From contig JAACJP010000012.1 of NCBI GenBank assembly GCA_013368375.1, positions 744,001-808,000 of the forward strand: a stretch of 64,000 nt of DNA, read 5' to 3'. Under the pieces are notes generated by a model. That model ran no database searches and had not been told where the DNA came from. It saw nothing but the letters and a program-made list of their open reading frames with translations. A program made the position numbers and the translations under genes. This stretch comes from Tricholomella constricta. Taxonomy: Eukaryota > Basidiomycota > Agaricomycetes > Agaricales > Lyophyllaceae. Of the stretch, positions 46,636 through 57,575 are shown one piece after another (positions within the stretch are counted from its first letter, which is position 1; every line of letters starts with the position of its first letter).

Positions 46636-49600
46636 TTAGTTTTTCTGTCTCACAGGCTTGGGAGGTCCGAATTTAAGAAGTCCACTCTTAATCCAAACCT
46701 TTGTAAGTAGCGACTGCATGATAGTTCGAGCCTTCAGAGATGACCGTAGGTCAGTACAGATATGACGAGACTTCGAAAAAAGTCGCTCGACGGAGACACT
46801 TGTGCCGGGTATTGCCAGAAAGTCGCGCGCCATCTTCGCAATGATAGGAAACTCGCGCTCGTTGTGCTGAAGAGGTGATGTCAATGATCAAATGTCATCA
46901 TTGCTGCATCACCGTGAAAAACCGTACCTTCCACCATAGCAACGGTGTATTTGGTTCACCCACACCGAAAGTTTTAGCCGAGGCAAAGAAGCGTTCGACC
47001 TCTCCGACCTGAGTGTTCGAAGTTGGTTCTGGATCTGCAACCCCAAACATACAGACGTCGTCGAGAAAACTTGAGGAGGAATTCGTTTTTTGGACCGGAG
47101 CTTGACTCGAAGCTGGGCGCGCCTTACAGTACTGTTCGTAAACGTGCTTGAAAAGAATTTCTGCTTTCTCAGCACGGTCACCGCCAAGTTTGCGGAACCA
47201 GGATATTCCGAGGCAAGGATGAAGCACTAAGGAACAATTAAACATGAGCATTGAGGGTATTGCAACGAAAAAAAATGTACCTGTCGCAATCACATTGTAC
47301 TGGCAGCCGCGGGCTTTCGTGTAATATGTGTTCAGCTTCTCTAAGCCCGCGCGAGCTGCCGTTGCAAGTGCCGGAAGTACGCCGGCATTGTTGATGAAGC
47401 TGTTCAAGTGCTTGATCATGTGTTCGTACATGGGTAACACCCACGATAGCGTAGGGGTCCCCGTGCGCGACATCTGAAGAGTAACCTGGGTGAAAATCTG
47501 AAAGAAGTCAGCATGGTTGGAATAGACAAAAAAGGGCAATCACCTCAAGCAATGAACCAAGGTCTCGCAGAAGATCCCACTCCGATGCTTTGATGTGGAG
47601 TGGACGGAGCTCGAGACGATCTTTGACCCAGGCATCGATAGCCTAATAGGCCGATTAGAATATTCGCGTGGATCTGATGTAAATCACAACATACCTTCCG
47701 GAGCATCAGTGCCCGTTTGATCATGGCATGTGTGTAGTTCCATCGTGTTCGCACGTCACGGACAACCATGAGCTTGGCGATAGGAGTGCCGACTTCCGAA
47801 AGATCATCTGGGTGGCATCGCCTGGCGGTTCTGCGGAAGCGCTGGCGTCGCTGCGGTGATGAGGCAATTTTTGTACAAATCGCGCGCAACTATCATCACA
47901 CCAATAAGTAAGGTGTCAACATTGGGCAAAGAGGCATACCTTCTGCAAAGCACTTAGTCCTTCTTCACCATCTTCGCCCACCTTCCTACTGATCAAGTCT
48001 CGCATGAAGTCTTCCTCCCAGTCCTCGTCATCATCCGCTCCATCTCCATCAAGATCATCGTCATCACCATAGTCGTCATCCTCTGGTTCATAATGGAAAG
48101 GAAGGGCCTTGTCGTAATAGTCGATAACATCTGGATCATCAGCTTCCTCGAGCACCGAAAGAATCTTCTGCACAACGAGGTTGACGACGTGGGCCAGGCA
48201 TCGGATTTGACTATTTTCGGGGACGAATTGTATGTCAAATTTCTCGATGAGCAGACGAGAAAGAGTTGCTAAAAGAACATTGTTAGGTGCAGCGTTATCT
48301 AGAGAGACGGCTATGAGGTAGAAAGAGATAAATAAATGTCTGAAAAGAAGAGTAAACAAAAACTTATCTTTTCCAAGATTCCGAGATCTGATAATAATTT
48401 TGCCAGTCCTTTGGCGGCGTATTCACCCTCGTGCTCCTTATCCTCCAGCGGGTGAAAGTCGATTACACGCTCGATAAGTTCCCAGTCATCGGTTATCCAT
48501 GAGGCGATGGTTCCTGCAAATGAGAACATCATTGATTTCGTCGTCCAGGTATCAGTAGACAGCGCAATTTTTGATTTCACATTCTATATTAAAGGTTAAC
48601 GGACATAGAAGTGAAATATATATGACCACTTGCCTTGAGTTCCGCACTTACAATATTGTATAGCTCCGCGAAGAGCTTGGCCAAGGTGTTTCGCACTGTG
48701 GTATCCGTCGGAAGCAGAAAACGAGACTCCATGTACAGAAACAAGCGATGAATTCCGGGGGTCTCGCCAGTGGTGAAGGGAAGGTCGTCTTCGAGAATCC
48801 ATGCAGCGAAGACTTTGTGGAAGCCACCCTGCGTACGAACAAGCTCTGGATTGAGGACACCTTCCTTCAAAAATTCGCCCATGATCTTGAGTGACGCCGC
48901 GCTGATGCCTCGAGACGCCCCAGGGATGTCGGTGATTGTCTTCGGAACCGCAACATTGGGGTGGGAGCCTTTGACGTGAGTTGCGAGATTTCCAAGTGGT
49001 GGCTGTTTAGGCTCGTCGGTGAAAGCTTTTCCCTTAGCAACGGTTCGGGGAAATGTGAAGGAGCTAAAGAACGACTTGTCATCTAGCATACCTTTTGAGA
49101 AAACAATCATTACGTACCTTGAACAGTGCTTGCACCGAAAAAGCCAGCGTCGGTCTCCATTTCTTACACTGGGAACAGGATCCTCGAAGTGTTGGCGACT
49201 ATTGTTTGCGGGTCCTTTCTTGCTGAATGAGCCTGTAGTTATGTTGTCACCTTCATCGTCATCAGTGTCGACATCTGTAACAATGATCTCGGGTGAATTC
49301 TTTTTTGCAGTCTAAAAAAATGATGAGCGCCGATCAAATAGCCGAAAACGTGCTTACCGTAGTCTGAGTGCGCTTGGTGGAAGTCCCCACTCGGAACTGT
49401 TTGACCGTCTTCCTCTTCTTTGCTGGTTTCTAGGCATATAGTCAGAATTTGACAAACGACTCGTCGATTATGAAAAAATTACCGAAGGCATATCAGCGTC
49501 CTCCGAGGAAAGGCTATCACGGACTACTTTCTTCCGCTTCAGTGGTTCATCATGGCCGGGTACAACTTCGAACCCATCGGTATCTACCGTAAACGAGTCA

Positions 49601-50330
49601 ATGGAGTCCTCAGAAACCCGTCGACGTCGAGGAGGAACATAGTCGGTGTCGGGCTTATCGGCCTTGGCTGGTGCTTTGGTGGGCTTTGTAGTGGAATCTA
49701 TTCAGAAGAATGAGTTGGTCTATCTAATGATGAATGACGGTAGGCTCGAAACTCACTGTTCTGACCGCGCACGCTGTTCGATTGATATTTGTCCTTGGAG
49801 GAGTCGACATTGGGCCTTGGAGGATTAAGTCTGAACTTAGGCCTTGGAGCAGCTTGAGCAGTCGATGTGTCATCATCTTCAGGAGCGTTGGCACTGCCGG
49901 ACTTTATGAGAATGCTTCAGGAAGAAACAAAAGGCAAAAGAACTCACATCAAGTGTATCACCTCTTCGACGAGCCGATCCAGTCTCAATTTGACAATGTC
50001 CAACGGCATGTCGTCCTTTGCCCAGTCAATGCTGCGGAGATACAGACAGAACTTATCAATGCCGTCCTTGCCACGCCGCAAGTAGTGCAGCCGTCCATCT
50101 TTGCGGCATTCGAGGTCCTCCTTGAACAGAAGATCAAAGCATCGGTTGAGGGTAAAATAGGCTGTCTCGCCTTCCGGAAGGTTGAGGACTCGGTACATCT
50201 TGTCCTCCTTGGTGCATATAGGAACATTTGAAGGAAGAGTTGCAGAAAGCGTAGAGAGGTTCGTGATTAGACCAAGGATCTCACTCACAGAAGTCATCGT
50301 TGCAGACTGGGAAACTATAACGCTTCGCAT
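46636..50330 (-). CDS. hAT transposase with BED zinc finger
   Basis: A multi-exon gene filling the transposon. From the N-terminus: a roughly 130-170-residue region I cannot assign (PEGETAYFTLNRCFDLLFKE, LRSIDWAKDDMPLDIVKLRL); a basic, disordered linker with nuclear-signal-like runs (PPRRRRVSED, KPAKKRKTVKQF); a BED-type finger (RRWLFRCKHCSR ... LATHVKGSHP); and the RNase H-like core. Core acidic residues appear in LSTDTWTTKS and VSLDNAAPNN, with CLAHVVNLVVQ and RTRWNYTHAM following. The hAT dimerisation domain is FPIIAKMARDFLAIPGTSVS, VERLFSKSRHICTDLR, ending at 46636. The first in-frame ATG is at 50330, but the frame is open upstream to 50468, so the true start is uncertain. Confidence 0.88.
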
Positions 50331-50573
50331 GGGAGCCTTTTGAAGGTAAAACGAGTATGTCTGAGATGAACCATTGTGAAGGATGTATTTGGAGCATATC
50401 GTGCTAGGGAAGCCTTCGTGAACAATGAACACTGGACGTTGAACATTGAACGCTTGGATGGTGGTCACCTTATGTCATCCATTTACCATTTACAAACCGT
50501 TTGTTTACCATTTTGCTGATGCCCTAAACTAAACAAAAAAACTAAACGGTGGTACTGTTTAAAAACGGTAAAC

Positions 50574-50595
50574 AAACTAAACGGTTGGAGCCTTA
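50574..50595 (-). repeat. Terminal inverted repeat of the hAT element, right end
   Basis: Exact reverse complement of 46493-46514 (22 of 22 bases). Confidence 0.95.
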
Positions 50596-50603
50596 GGTGA
50601 GAT
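50596..50603 (+). repeat. Target-site duplication, right copy (GGTGAGAT)
   Basis: Identical to 46485-46492. In the sense of GTR1 it reads ATCTCACC, part of the codons for Tyr-Leu-Thr. Confidence 0.95.
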
Positions 50604-50910
50604 AGGAGTCCATGAAGGCATCTTGGCCGCCGCAGTCCCAAAGGTTGAGGATGAGGTCGCCGAGGAAGCGGACATGGTTCTGCTCCACATCAATGGTAGC
50701 GCCGAGGCGAGCCGTCAACGATGCTGGGTTGTTCGAGCTGAAGCAGATGAGGGGCAATGGCGAGGAAGAAAAGGGCGAAAACCTACAAGATCAATGAGCG
50801 CATTGATGTCTTCCCGCTTCCCGAGGCACCCATGAGGAGAACCTAGACGTCAGTCACTTCGATGCTTGCTGGCTGCGGCGGTGGCGCACGCTATTCACCT
50901 TTTTCTTCAT
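50596..50910 (-). pseudogene. GTR1: GTR1 (RagA-type GTPase), 5' part ending at the transposon
   Basis: The N-terminal half of the broken Rag GTPase gene. Exon 1 (50899-50910) encodes MKKK; exon 2 (50787-50842) encodes [18 protein letters not shown] with the P-loop GASGSGKTS. Exon 3 (from 50737) encodes [20 protein letters not shown] and [20 protein letters not shown], the switch and G3 region. The exon runs straight into the transposon end, whose first three bases give an in-frame TAA. A transcript from this promoter would therefore make only about a 70-residue GTPase fragment. The missing part continues at 46492. A GTR1 copy on the sister nucleus of a dikaryon, if present, could still be intact. 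Confidence 0.92.
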
Positions 50911-51388
50911 GATTCAGAGGGCCAACTTGGCAGACTTGGATGAGGAAAAAGACGCGCGATGAGTATGGTTGCTGGCAGAGATGCCAACGGACATTTACTC
51001 GCGGTTGATGATGTTAGTAACAAGTCAGGGCGGCTGTGACCATCTGCTACCGCTGCTATACAATCTGAACCCAGTCATTCACATGGATCAACCATTTCCC
51101 TTGTAACCCCCCGCCGACATCCTAGTACTCGCCAGCGGAACCCCTTACGACCAACGTACGACATACAAAAATGACAGGCTCCAGTCAACATGATAGGAGT
51201 CTTGGTTCTACTGCCAATGGACAGTGGATGAAGGACCAAGGTGACCATCGATCAGCGGCGCAGAGTGCGGACGCGAAAATTAGAGAAGGCTTAGACGGGC
51301 CCGCACCTGCGATGGTAACGGGTCCTTCACCACTCTCAGCCAATTTAATCTTTTGATTTACAAACTGTACAACCGCTGTGTTCTCCTT
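50911..51388. other. Intergenic region between GTR1 and RIB4
   Basis: These 478 bp hold the GTR1 promoter and the RIB4 3' end. A 61-codon plus-strand frame at 51171-51356 (starting MTGSSQHDRSLGSTANG) begins with ATG but resembles no family I know and overlaps no splice structure. I do not call it a gene. Confidence 0.5.
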
Positions 51389-52072
<684 letters not shown>

Positions 52073-52176
52073 CGTCAGTGAGGAGACGACCGTGTGAGCC
52101 TCCGTTTATAGATTTCCGATCGGCAACTTTTTTTTGAAGTTGCCCTCCCTCCTGACCGCTTGTGTCCTCTTCAACG
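52073..52176. promoter_or_regulatory. Short bidirectional promoter (RIB4 / SRP40)
   Basis: 104 bp lie between the divergent start codons at 52072 and 52177. A T-rich tract (CTTTTTTTTG-like) sits in the middle. No specific site was assigned. Confidence 0.4.
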
Positions 52177-53970
52177 ATGGACGCCAACTTGGCCAGTATG
52201 TTGCAACCATACATAAATTGGTACTTATAATGCTAACCATATCCTCCATAGCAATTTATACCCTAATTCATTCATTTCTCCACAAACACGCTCATATCAA
52301 AGCCGCCCAGGCCGTAAAGAAGGCCGCAAAAGACACCGTCATTCTCAAGGACGACATAGAACTAGATGGACCATCATTAGATATCATCATCAAGGAGTGG
52401 AAGGCGTCTCAATCTAAGGCAGACTCCTCGTACGCGATCCTCTCCACTTTTATCTTGGGTAACTAACAGCGGAGCCAGCGACTCCAGTTCCGACTCTGAC
52501 TCTGACGGTGAGTTCAATTTTGCTCTCGGACAAGCTCCCCATAATTTTACTCCTTGTTCAGATTCGTCGGACTCTAGCGATTCGGATTCAAGTGATTCGG
52601 ACTCGAGCGACTCTAGCTCAAGCGAATCTAGCTCAAGCGAATCTAGCTCAAGCGGACCTAGTTCAAGCGACACTAGCTCCAGCTCGAAATCAGTGAACAA
52701 GAAAAAGAAAAAAAGCATAGTCTCGCAGGAGACAAAATCAAAAGACACCCTCCCGTCGCGAAGCGCGTCCTCTGGTAGTAGCTCGTTTTGTCTGCTTTAT
52801 GGAATGCAGACATCTGATTATTTTATCAAAATAGATTCCGATGATTCGTCCTCTTCGTCTTCGTCTTCGTCTTCAAGCTCTGGGTCCGAATCAGGTACGT
52901 CTTTCTAGAAGCTTTATCTTAGGGTATTCAACTCACATCCTTTGAAGACGACGAATCTAGTGACTCCGGTTCAAAAACGGTCAAATGTCAAAAAAAGAAG
53001 CTTGTCAAGACGAAAGCTGACGGAATGACCAAGGTCGTGCGAGACTCCAGTCAGACCTTGACGTCCGGAAGCAGTTCAGGGCCTTCCTCCAGTTCCAGAT
53101 CAGAGTCCCAATCTGACGAAAAGGAGAAGCGAGTGAAGACAAAGGCGAAGAAGGCGGAAAAATCTGACAGCAGCGATAGCTCAAGTTCAGAATCTGACTC
53201 CTCTTCTTCGTCAGACGCTAGCACCGATGCTGAGGCCAAAAAGAACAAAAAGGACGCGTCAAGCTCCTCGTCATCTGACTCAGACTCAGACGACGACAAG
53301 CCGGCATCCAAACCAGTCAGGGCAGCTAAAACCAAGAAGGTCCGGATAGAGGCGTCGTCCAGTTCGTCCAGTGTAGATTCTGACTCGGACTCGGCGATGG
53401 ACGAGGATAAACATGCGGATAAAGGAAAAACGGCCGCAAAGCATGACGCTAGTGATAGCGACGAAGCTCGACCTACGAAGAAGCGCCGTACGTCCGAGGG
53501 TGGTGCAGCGATCATCACGGCGACGACAGACATTGTGGAATCTGTCCAACCTGGCCCTCAGTCTACCGGCCGTATCAAAGCAAACGGCAAACCCGCGCGC
53601 AAGGTCAACGCGCCCTTCCAGCGCGTCAACCCTGAAAAGGTGGATAAACAAATCATCCAGGACAACGGGTACACTGCGAAGGTATGTATATACCCGCGGC
53701 GACTCCATTTCGTTTTCGTCGTTCTCGCCATGTCGATTACAACCTGAGTTTTCTTTTCACAGGCAGCCCCAACGAATGATTACGGTGCGCGCGCACATGA
53801 AGATCTCATTGTCACTCGCGGTGCGGGTTTTAGGAAAGAGAAAAATAAGAAAAAGAGAGGCAGCTACAAGGGTGGAGAAATTACAGTGAGTGCTCACGCC
53901 GACTTCCCCTCGTCCTTGCCCCTGGCTCATCATGCTCCAGATGGAAAGTCATAGTTTCAAGTTCACTTGA
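52177..53970 (+). CDS. SRP40: SRP40/Nopp140-like nucleolar phosphoprotein
   Basis: An acidic nucleolar chaperone of snoRNPs. Exon 1 (52177-52195, MDANLA) joins after a 56-bp intron to a LisH-like N-terminus (TIYTLIHSFLHKHAHIKAAQ AVKKAAKD). The middle is spread over several exons and is almost entirely Ser/Asp/Glu runs alternating with Lys-rich patches, the casein-kinase-2 pattern of this family. The C-terminal SRP40_C domain is well conserved: KVNAPFQRVNPEKVDKQI, NGYTAKAAPTNDYGARAH, LIVTRGAGFRKEKNKKKRGS, and the final exon MESHSFKFT, which stops at 53970. The stop seen near 52464 lies inside an intron whose donor follows GACTCCTC. Low complexity makes the middle exon boundaries less certain than the ends. 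Confidence 0.88.
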
Positions 53971-54341
53971 TTTAGATCTCGCATGGACGAGTTAACATAC
54001 ATCCCTGGACATGTGCGATCCGCTCAAAACAAGTTCGCCTTGCTATCTGCCTGACATTCACGCGACCGTGACTTTGAGTCTCTGGCAGCTTTTTTAAGTT
54101 TCTACAGCCGCAGCCACGTGTCCTTGATCATCGTTCGGATTGCACCCGGTTGCTCAATGCAGCCGTCGGACTGGCTTGAACGCTCACGGATGCAATGCAC
54201 GAGAGCACCCGAAAACCCCATCCCCAGCGGTGTTTGACATGCTTGTGTAAATTAAGAGTAATTGCCCGTTAAAAGGATGACTGCCTGTAACCAAAAGTCA
54301 CACTCGCCGCTCCCCGTCATAACTTAAATTTGAAGGATTAA
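53971..54341. other. Intergenic region upstream of the first alpha/beta hydrolase
   Basis: 371 bp with the SRP40 3' end and the hydrolase promoter. One CACGTG is at 54115-54120, and a T/A-rich patch precedes the start codon. No gene or repeat was recognised. Confidence 0.5.
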
Positions 54342-55680
54342 ATGGCTTCAGGATACTCGACGGTCAAGCTCCCTGACGGCGCGACGCTCGCGTATGAGGT
54401 GTATGGCTCTTTCCATCTCGGCGTTAGAACGCCCATCGTACTTATTTGCGGCATGAGCGCGCTGCGCGGCGACTTCGAGCGCCTGACTCGAAGTCTCGCA
54501 CAAACGCGTCCAGGTGAGGACTGGTCATTTCTTTTTATTTCATGTTGACATCGTTGCGACGCTTACTATAACATATTCCGTTTTAGTCCTAATCTATGAC
54601 CATAGGTACTACCAACTCCGCCACTGTCTCGACAGCTTATGACTGGTGTTTCACAGGGGTATGGGGAATTCCATGCTGGCCGGCGACGAAGATATCACCA
54701 TTGAAATGCTCGCTCGTGATTTGTTATTCCTTCTTCAAGCCCTCGGTTGGAAGGGGATATCAATATGTGGATATTCGATGGGCGGTCTGTGATAATACAA
54801 CACCCGCCTTGCTGCCATCCAATAACTTACGCGTGTTTCCGAATTTCAGGTGTCGTCGCTCAACAGCTTCTTGTTCTGCCGCATCATCCAATCCAGCCCA
54901 CGCCTTTGCCGTTCCAGACCACACATCTCTTCCTCATAGGAACGAGGTCGGTTGTTCAGGATGTTGGCATCAAATATCAAGCTGCGCCGCCAAGTAAACC
55001 AAGGTCGGTTGCGGAGAGGAAAGCTGTGGCGCGGAGAGTCATAGAGATGACTTTCGACTCCAAATGGATAGAAGAAAATGGTTCGCGTCTAAATTTCATC
55101 TGCGACAGGGTCTTTAGTGGAATCAGGTACATGAGTTTAGTGCAGTAAAACGGGCGTGCCCTGACCCCATTTATTTTCAGTCATAGACCTGGCGAAGTCA
55201 TAGGTAACACAACGCATGCACAGTACGCTCAGTTATAGTGACTAACGTATCGAGACATCCAGCAAAACAAGGAGTCGCTGTTGGTCTCCATTAGCATCAC
55301 TGTCCAAGATGATAAACTGATGAGACTTGTCTTCTCTGCAGCTCCAAAAATTCCAGTTTGCAGATCTCCTTCCGAATCTCCCTGCAGAAATGAAGGTCAT
55401 GGTAATCCATGGCACAAGTGATCAAGTAATTCCGCTCCGCTGTGGCGAGGTCGGTTACATCCAAAAATATTCCAGCAGCTGTCTAATGACTCTTCATTTC
55501 TTTTTAAAGGATATCCTCAGGCGGATTCGCGGGGCGAAATCTGTCCAGAAGGGAATCCAACCTGGCCAGGTCCCGACCCTCGAGTTTGGCCATTATTGGT
55601 ACGAGTACTTTGATATCAAGGTGTGGCAGGACGTCGTAAATGTGTTCATTGACGATGCACCGCCTTCAATACTACGTTGA
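54342..55680 (+). CDS. Alpha/beta hydrolase, tandem copy 1
   Basis: A serine hydrolase of the alpha/beta fold, substrate unknown. The start is MASGYSTVKLPDGATLAYEV, with the oxyanion strand VLICGMSA. A short exon joins to IYDHRGMGNSMLAGDEDIT. The nucleophile elbow is GYSMGG (Ser), followed after an intron by GVVAQQLLVLP. The acid is in HGTSDQVIP, and the final His is in FGHYWYEYFDIKVW. At least seven short introns interrupt it, and stop codons near 54590, 55147 and 55295 fall inside introns with GT/AG ends. The exon joins GISHRPGEVIAKQGVALQKF are in phase, so the gene looks functional. The same exon plan and sequence are shared with the neighbour at 56226. Confidence 0.82.
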
Positions 55681-56225
55681 CTATATGGTCTCTATGCCAC
55701 GACATGTATGTAGTCATGTTTCCTGATCAACCTACCTACAGGGAGCCTACGACCCATACCATTGTTAAACTTTCGTATGAAACTCCTCGGAGCTATCCTC
55801 CTCCTAACCTCCGACCATTCCCCATGTACACTTATTGCCACACAATGCTTGCAGTTGAGCCTATCCAAATAAATACGTTACATGTACAAGTGACGTTGAG
55901 GGCTAACGGTACTGCTCCCGTCTTGCGCGCTGCATCCCTATCTAAACCTTTCATGTCCAGGCAAGACGATACCGGGAGCTGTCAGTTGTGTCAGGAACCC
56001 ATACCACGGAGATCGATCCCCGGGCCGTGAAGGTTACGTGAGGGTCCTGGGTCCCCACATTCCTTTTGTTGTTCGGAGCTCTAACACGAGATCCATGCGC
56101 TCAGCATACTTGTACTTACAGAGCCTCGAAGCCGATTTGACATTGCTATAACCTTATCACCCCTAGGAACCTCTAGGGTGAAATCCCAATTTTTCGATCC
56201 GGAGCAAGCTTGAGCACACACAGAA
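55681..56225. other. Intergenic region between the tandem hydrolases
   Basis: 545 bp between the stop of the first and the start of the second hydrolase, same orientation. An open frame continues past 55677 but has no family resemblance. No hydrolase remnant or repeat was seen. Confidence 0.5.
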
Positions 56226-57533
56226 ATGCCCAGCGCTACCCATTCGACTATTGACCTCGCAGATGGTGCCAAAATGGCATACGAAATCCTGGGGTCACAA
56301 TACCTTGGAGTACGTCAGCCTCTGGTGCTGATCGGAGGCATGAGCTCCCGCAGAATTGACTGGGAACGACTGGCGACTAGTATTGCAGATGTGCGCCCAG
56401 GTAAGTTATTATTTATCCTTTTCGCGCTAGGTCAACTTTCCTGAGAGCCTTCAAGTTCTGTTGTTTGACCATAGGTGAGCATCAAATCTTAATATTCATA
56501 AATGAGATTTACTATCCCCGTTGCTTTCGCACAGGGGTATGGGAGACTCGAAGTTGTCACCTGGAAATGACGAGACTATCAGTATAGAGCTACTGGCTCG
56601 CGATTTACTGTTCCTCCTGGAGCATTTACAATGGAACGAGCTTTCCCTTTGCGGATTCTCAATGGGAGGTGGGTGCAAGAGGCGTGTGGATATCCATCAT
56701 CGCCACAACTTATTGGTACGAATTTCTTTGATAGGTGTGGTCGCGCAGCAACTGCTGTTCCTCCCCTTCCACCGCACGAAGCCTACACCTCTGCCGTTCC
56801 GCGTAACCCACGGAATCCTAGCTGGGACACTCTGCTCCGTTCTGAGAGATAAACGCTTTGGTTTGCGCGTCAATAAGGACGCGCCCTCTGGGCAGCTCAC
56901 TCTGGAACAGAAACGAGAAATTGCACGACCAACCCTCGCGTCCACATTTGACCCAACGTGGATAGCAAATTCTGCCAACTCAGAACGTTTCGAGTGGTGG
57001 CTCAACCGTATGATCACTGGTGGCAGGTGAGGGAAATCCCGTGATCATTCACATCCTTTCTCATTATAATTGTCCGTCAACGTATGCTAGGCCCACCAGC
57101 GTCATCTGTAAGTCATGCTTTGTCGATTGGTGCCGCCATTTACAATATTTTTTCTCCCCACAGTAAGCCAAGGTCGTGCGGTAAATTTCTTCGAGTTGGT
57201 TCGACAGTGATGAACTGCTAACCACGCGGTAATCTCGATACGCAGTTAAACAGGATCGACTTCGACGGATACCACGACAGATTATCAAGAGACATTCAAT
57301 TTTTGGTTATCCACGGAAAGTTAGATGAAGTTGTGCCGTTTTATTGCGGTCAGGAGATCTTGCAGCGCATTCCTTGGGCGAAAATGGTGAAAATTGGCGA
57401 GGCTCCTGGACAAGTGGAGAGTTATGCCTTCGGGCACCATTGGTTCGAGTACTTCGATATACGAGTGTGGCATGAGGTCGTGGAGAGGTTCCTGGGAGAC
57501 TCGAAGAATACTAGCCAACCTGCTCGCCTTTAG
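56226..57533 (+). CDS. Alpha/beta hydrolase, tandem copy 2
   Basis: Paralogue of the preceding gene with the same motifs in the same order: MPSATHSTIDLADGAKMAYE, VLIGGMSSRRIDWERLATS, the short exon ending FDHR joined to GMGDSKLSPGNDETISIELL, nucleophile GFSMGG, GVVAQQLLFLP, acid loop HGKLDEVVP, and His in FGHHWFEYFDIRVW. Introns near 57030-57250 remove two frame breaks and join RPTSVI to SQGRALNRIDFDGY. About 300 residues are encoded. The second copy lacks the longer insert near the acid residue seen as an intron-containing stretch in copy 1. The stop lies only 42 bp from the convergent TilS stop, so their 3' UTRs overlap. Confidence 0.84.
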
Positions 57534-57575
57534 ACCCAGCCTAAGCAGCAGATATTTATAACTACTTGACAAATG

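Larger units (their letters stand above)
46493..50595 (-). mobile_element. Complete hAT-superfamily DNA transposon inserted in GTR1
   Basis: A 4,103-bp element bounded by perfect 22-bp terminal inverted repeats (46493-46514 and 50574-50595, beginning TAAGGCTCCAACCGTTTAGT) and flanked by the perfect 8-bp duplication GGTGAGAT. Motifs of the ACCGTTTAGTTT and GTTTAC type recur inside both ends, as is usual for transposase-binding subterminal regions. It carries one multi-exon minus-strand gene for a BED-finger hAT transposase. The joins I checked are open and no inactivating change was found. Perfect ends, perfect duplication and an intact gene suggest a young, possibly active copy. The host gene continues exactly on both sides. 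Confidence 0.95.

Noticed and set aside
51171..51356. Plus-strand ORF of 61 codons between GTR1 and RIB4
   Set aside because: Short, polar composition, no homologous motif recognised, no splice extension that improves it. Left as a possibility only.
52560..53420. Repetitive TCAAGCGA/TCGTCTTC-type sequence as a microsatellite or minisatellite
   Set aside because: The repeats are Ser/Asp codons of SRP40 with varied codon use, explained by the protein.
54590..55300. First alpha/beta hydrolase as a pseudogene, because of several in-frame stops
   Set aside because: Each stop lies within a segment with GT and AG ends of about 50-60 bp, and the joined exons give continuous family sequence with all three catalytic residues.
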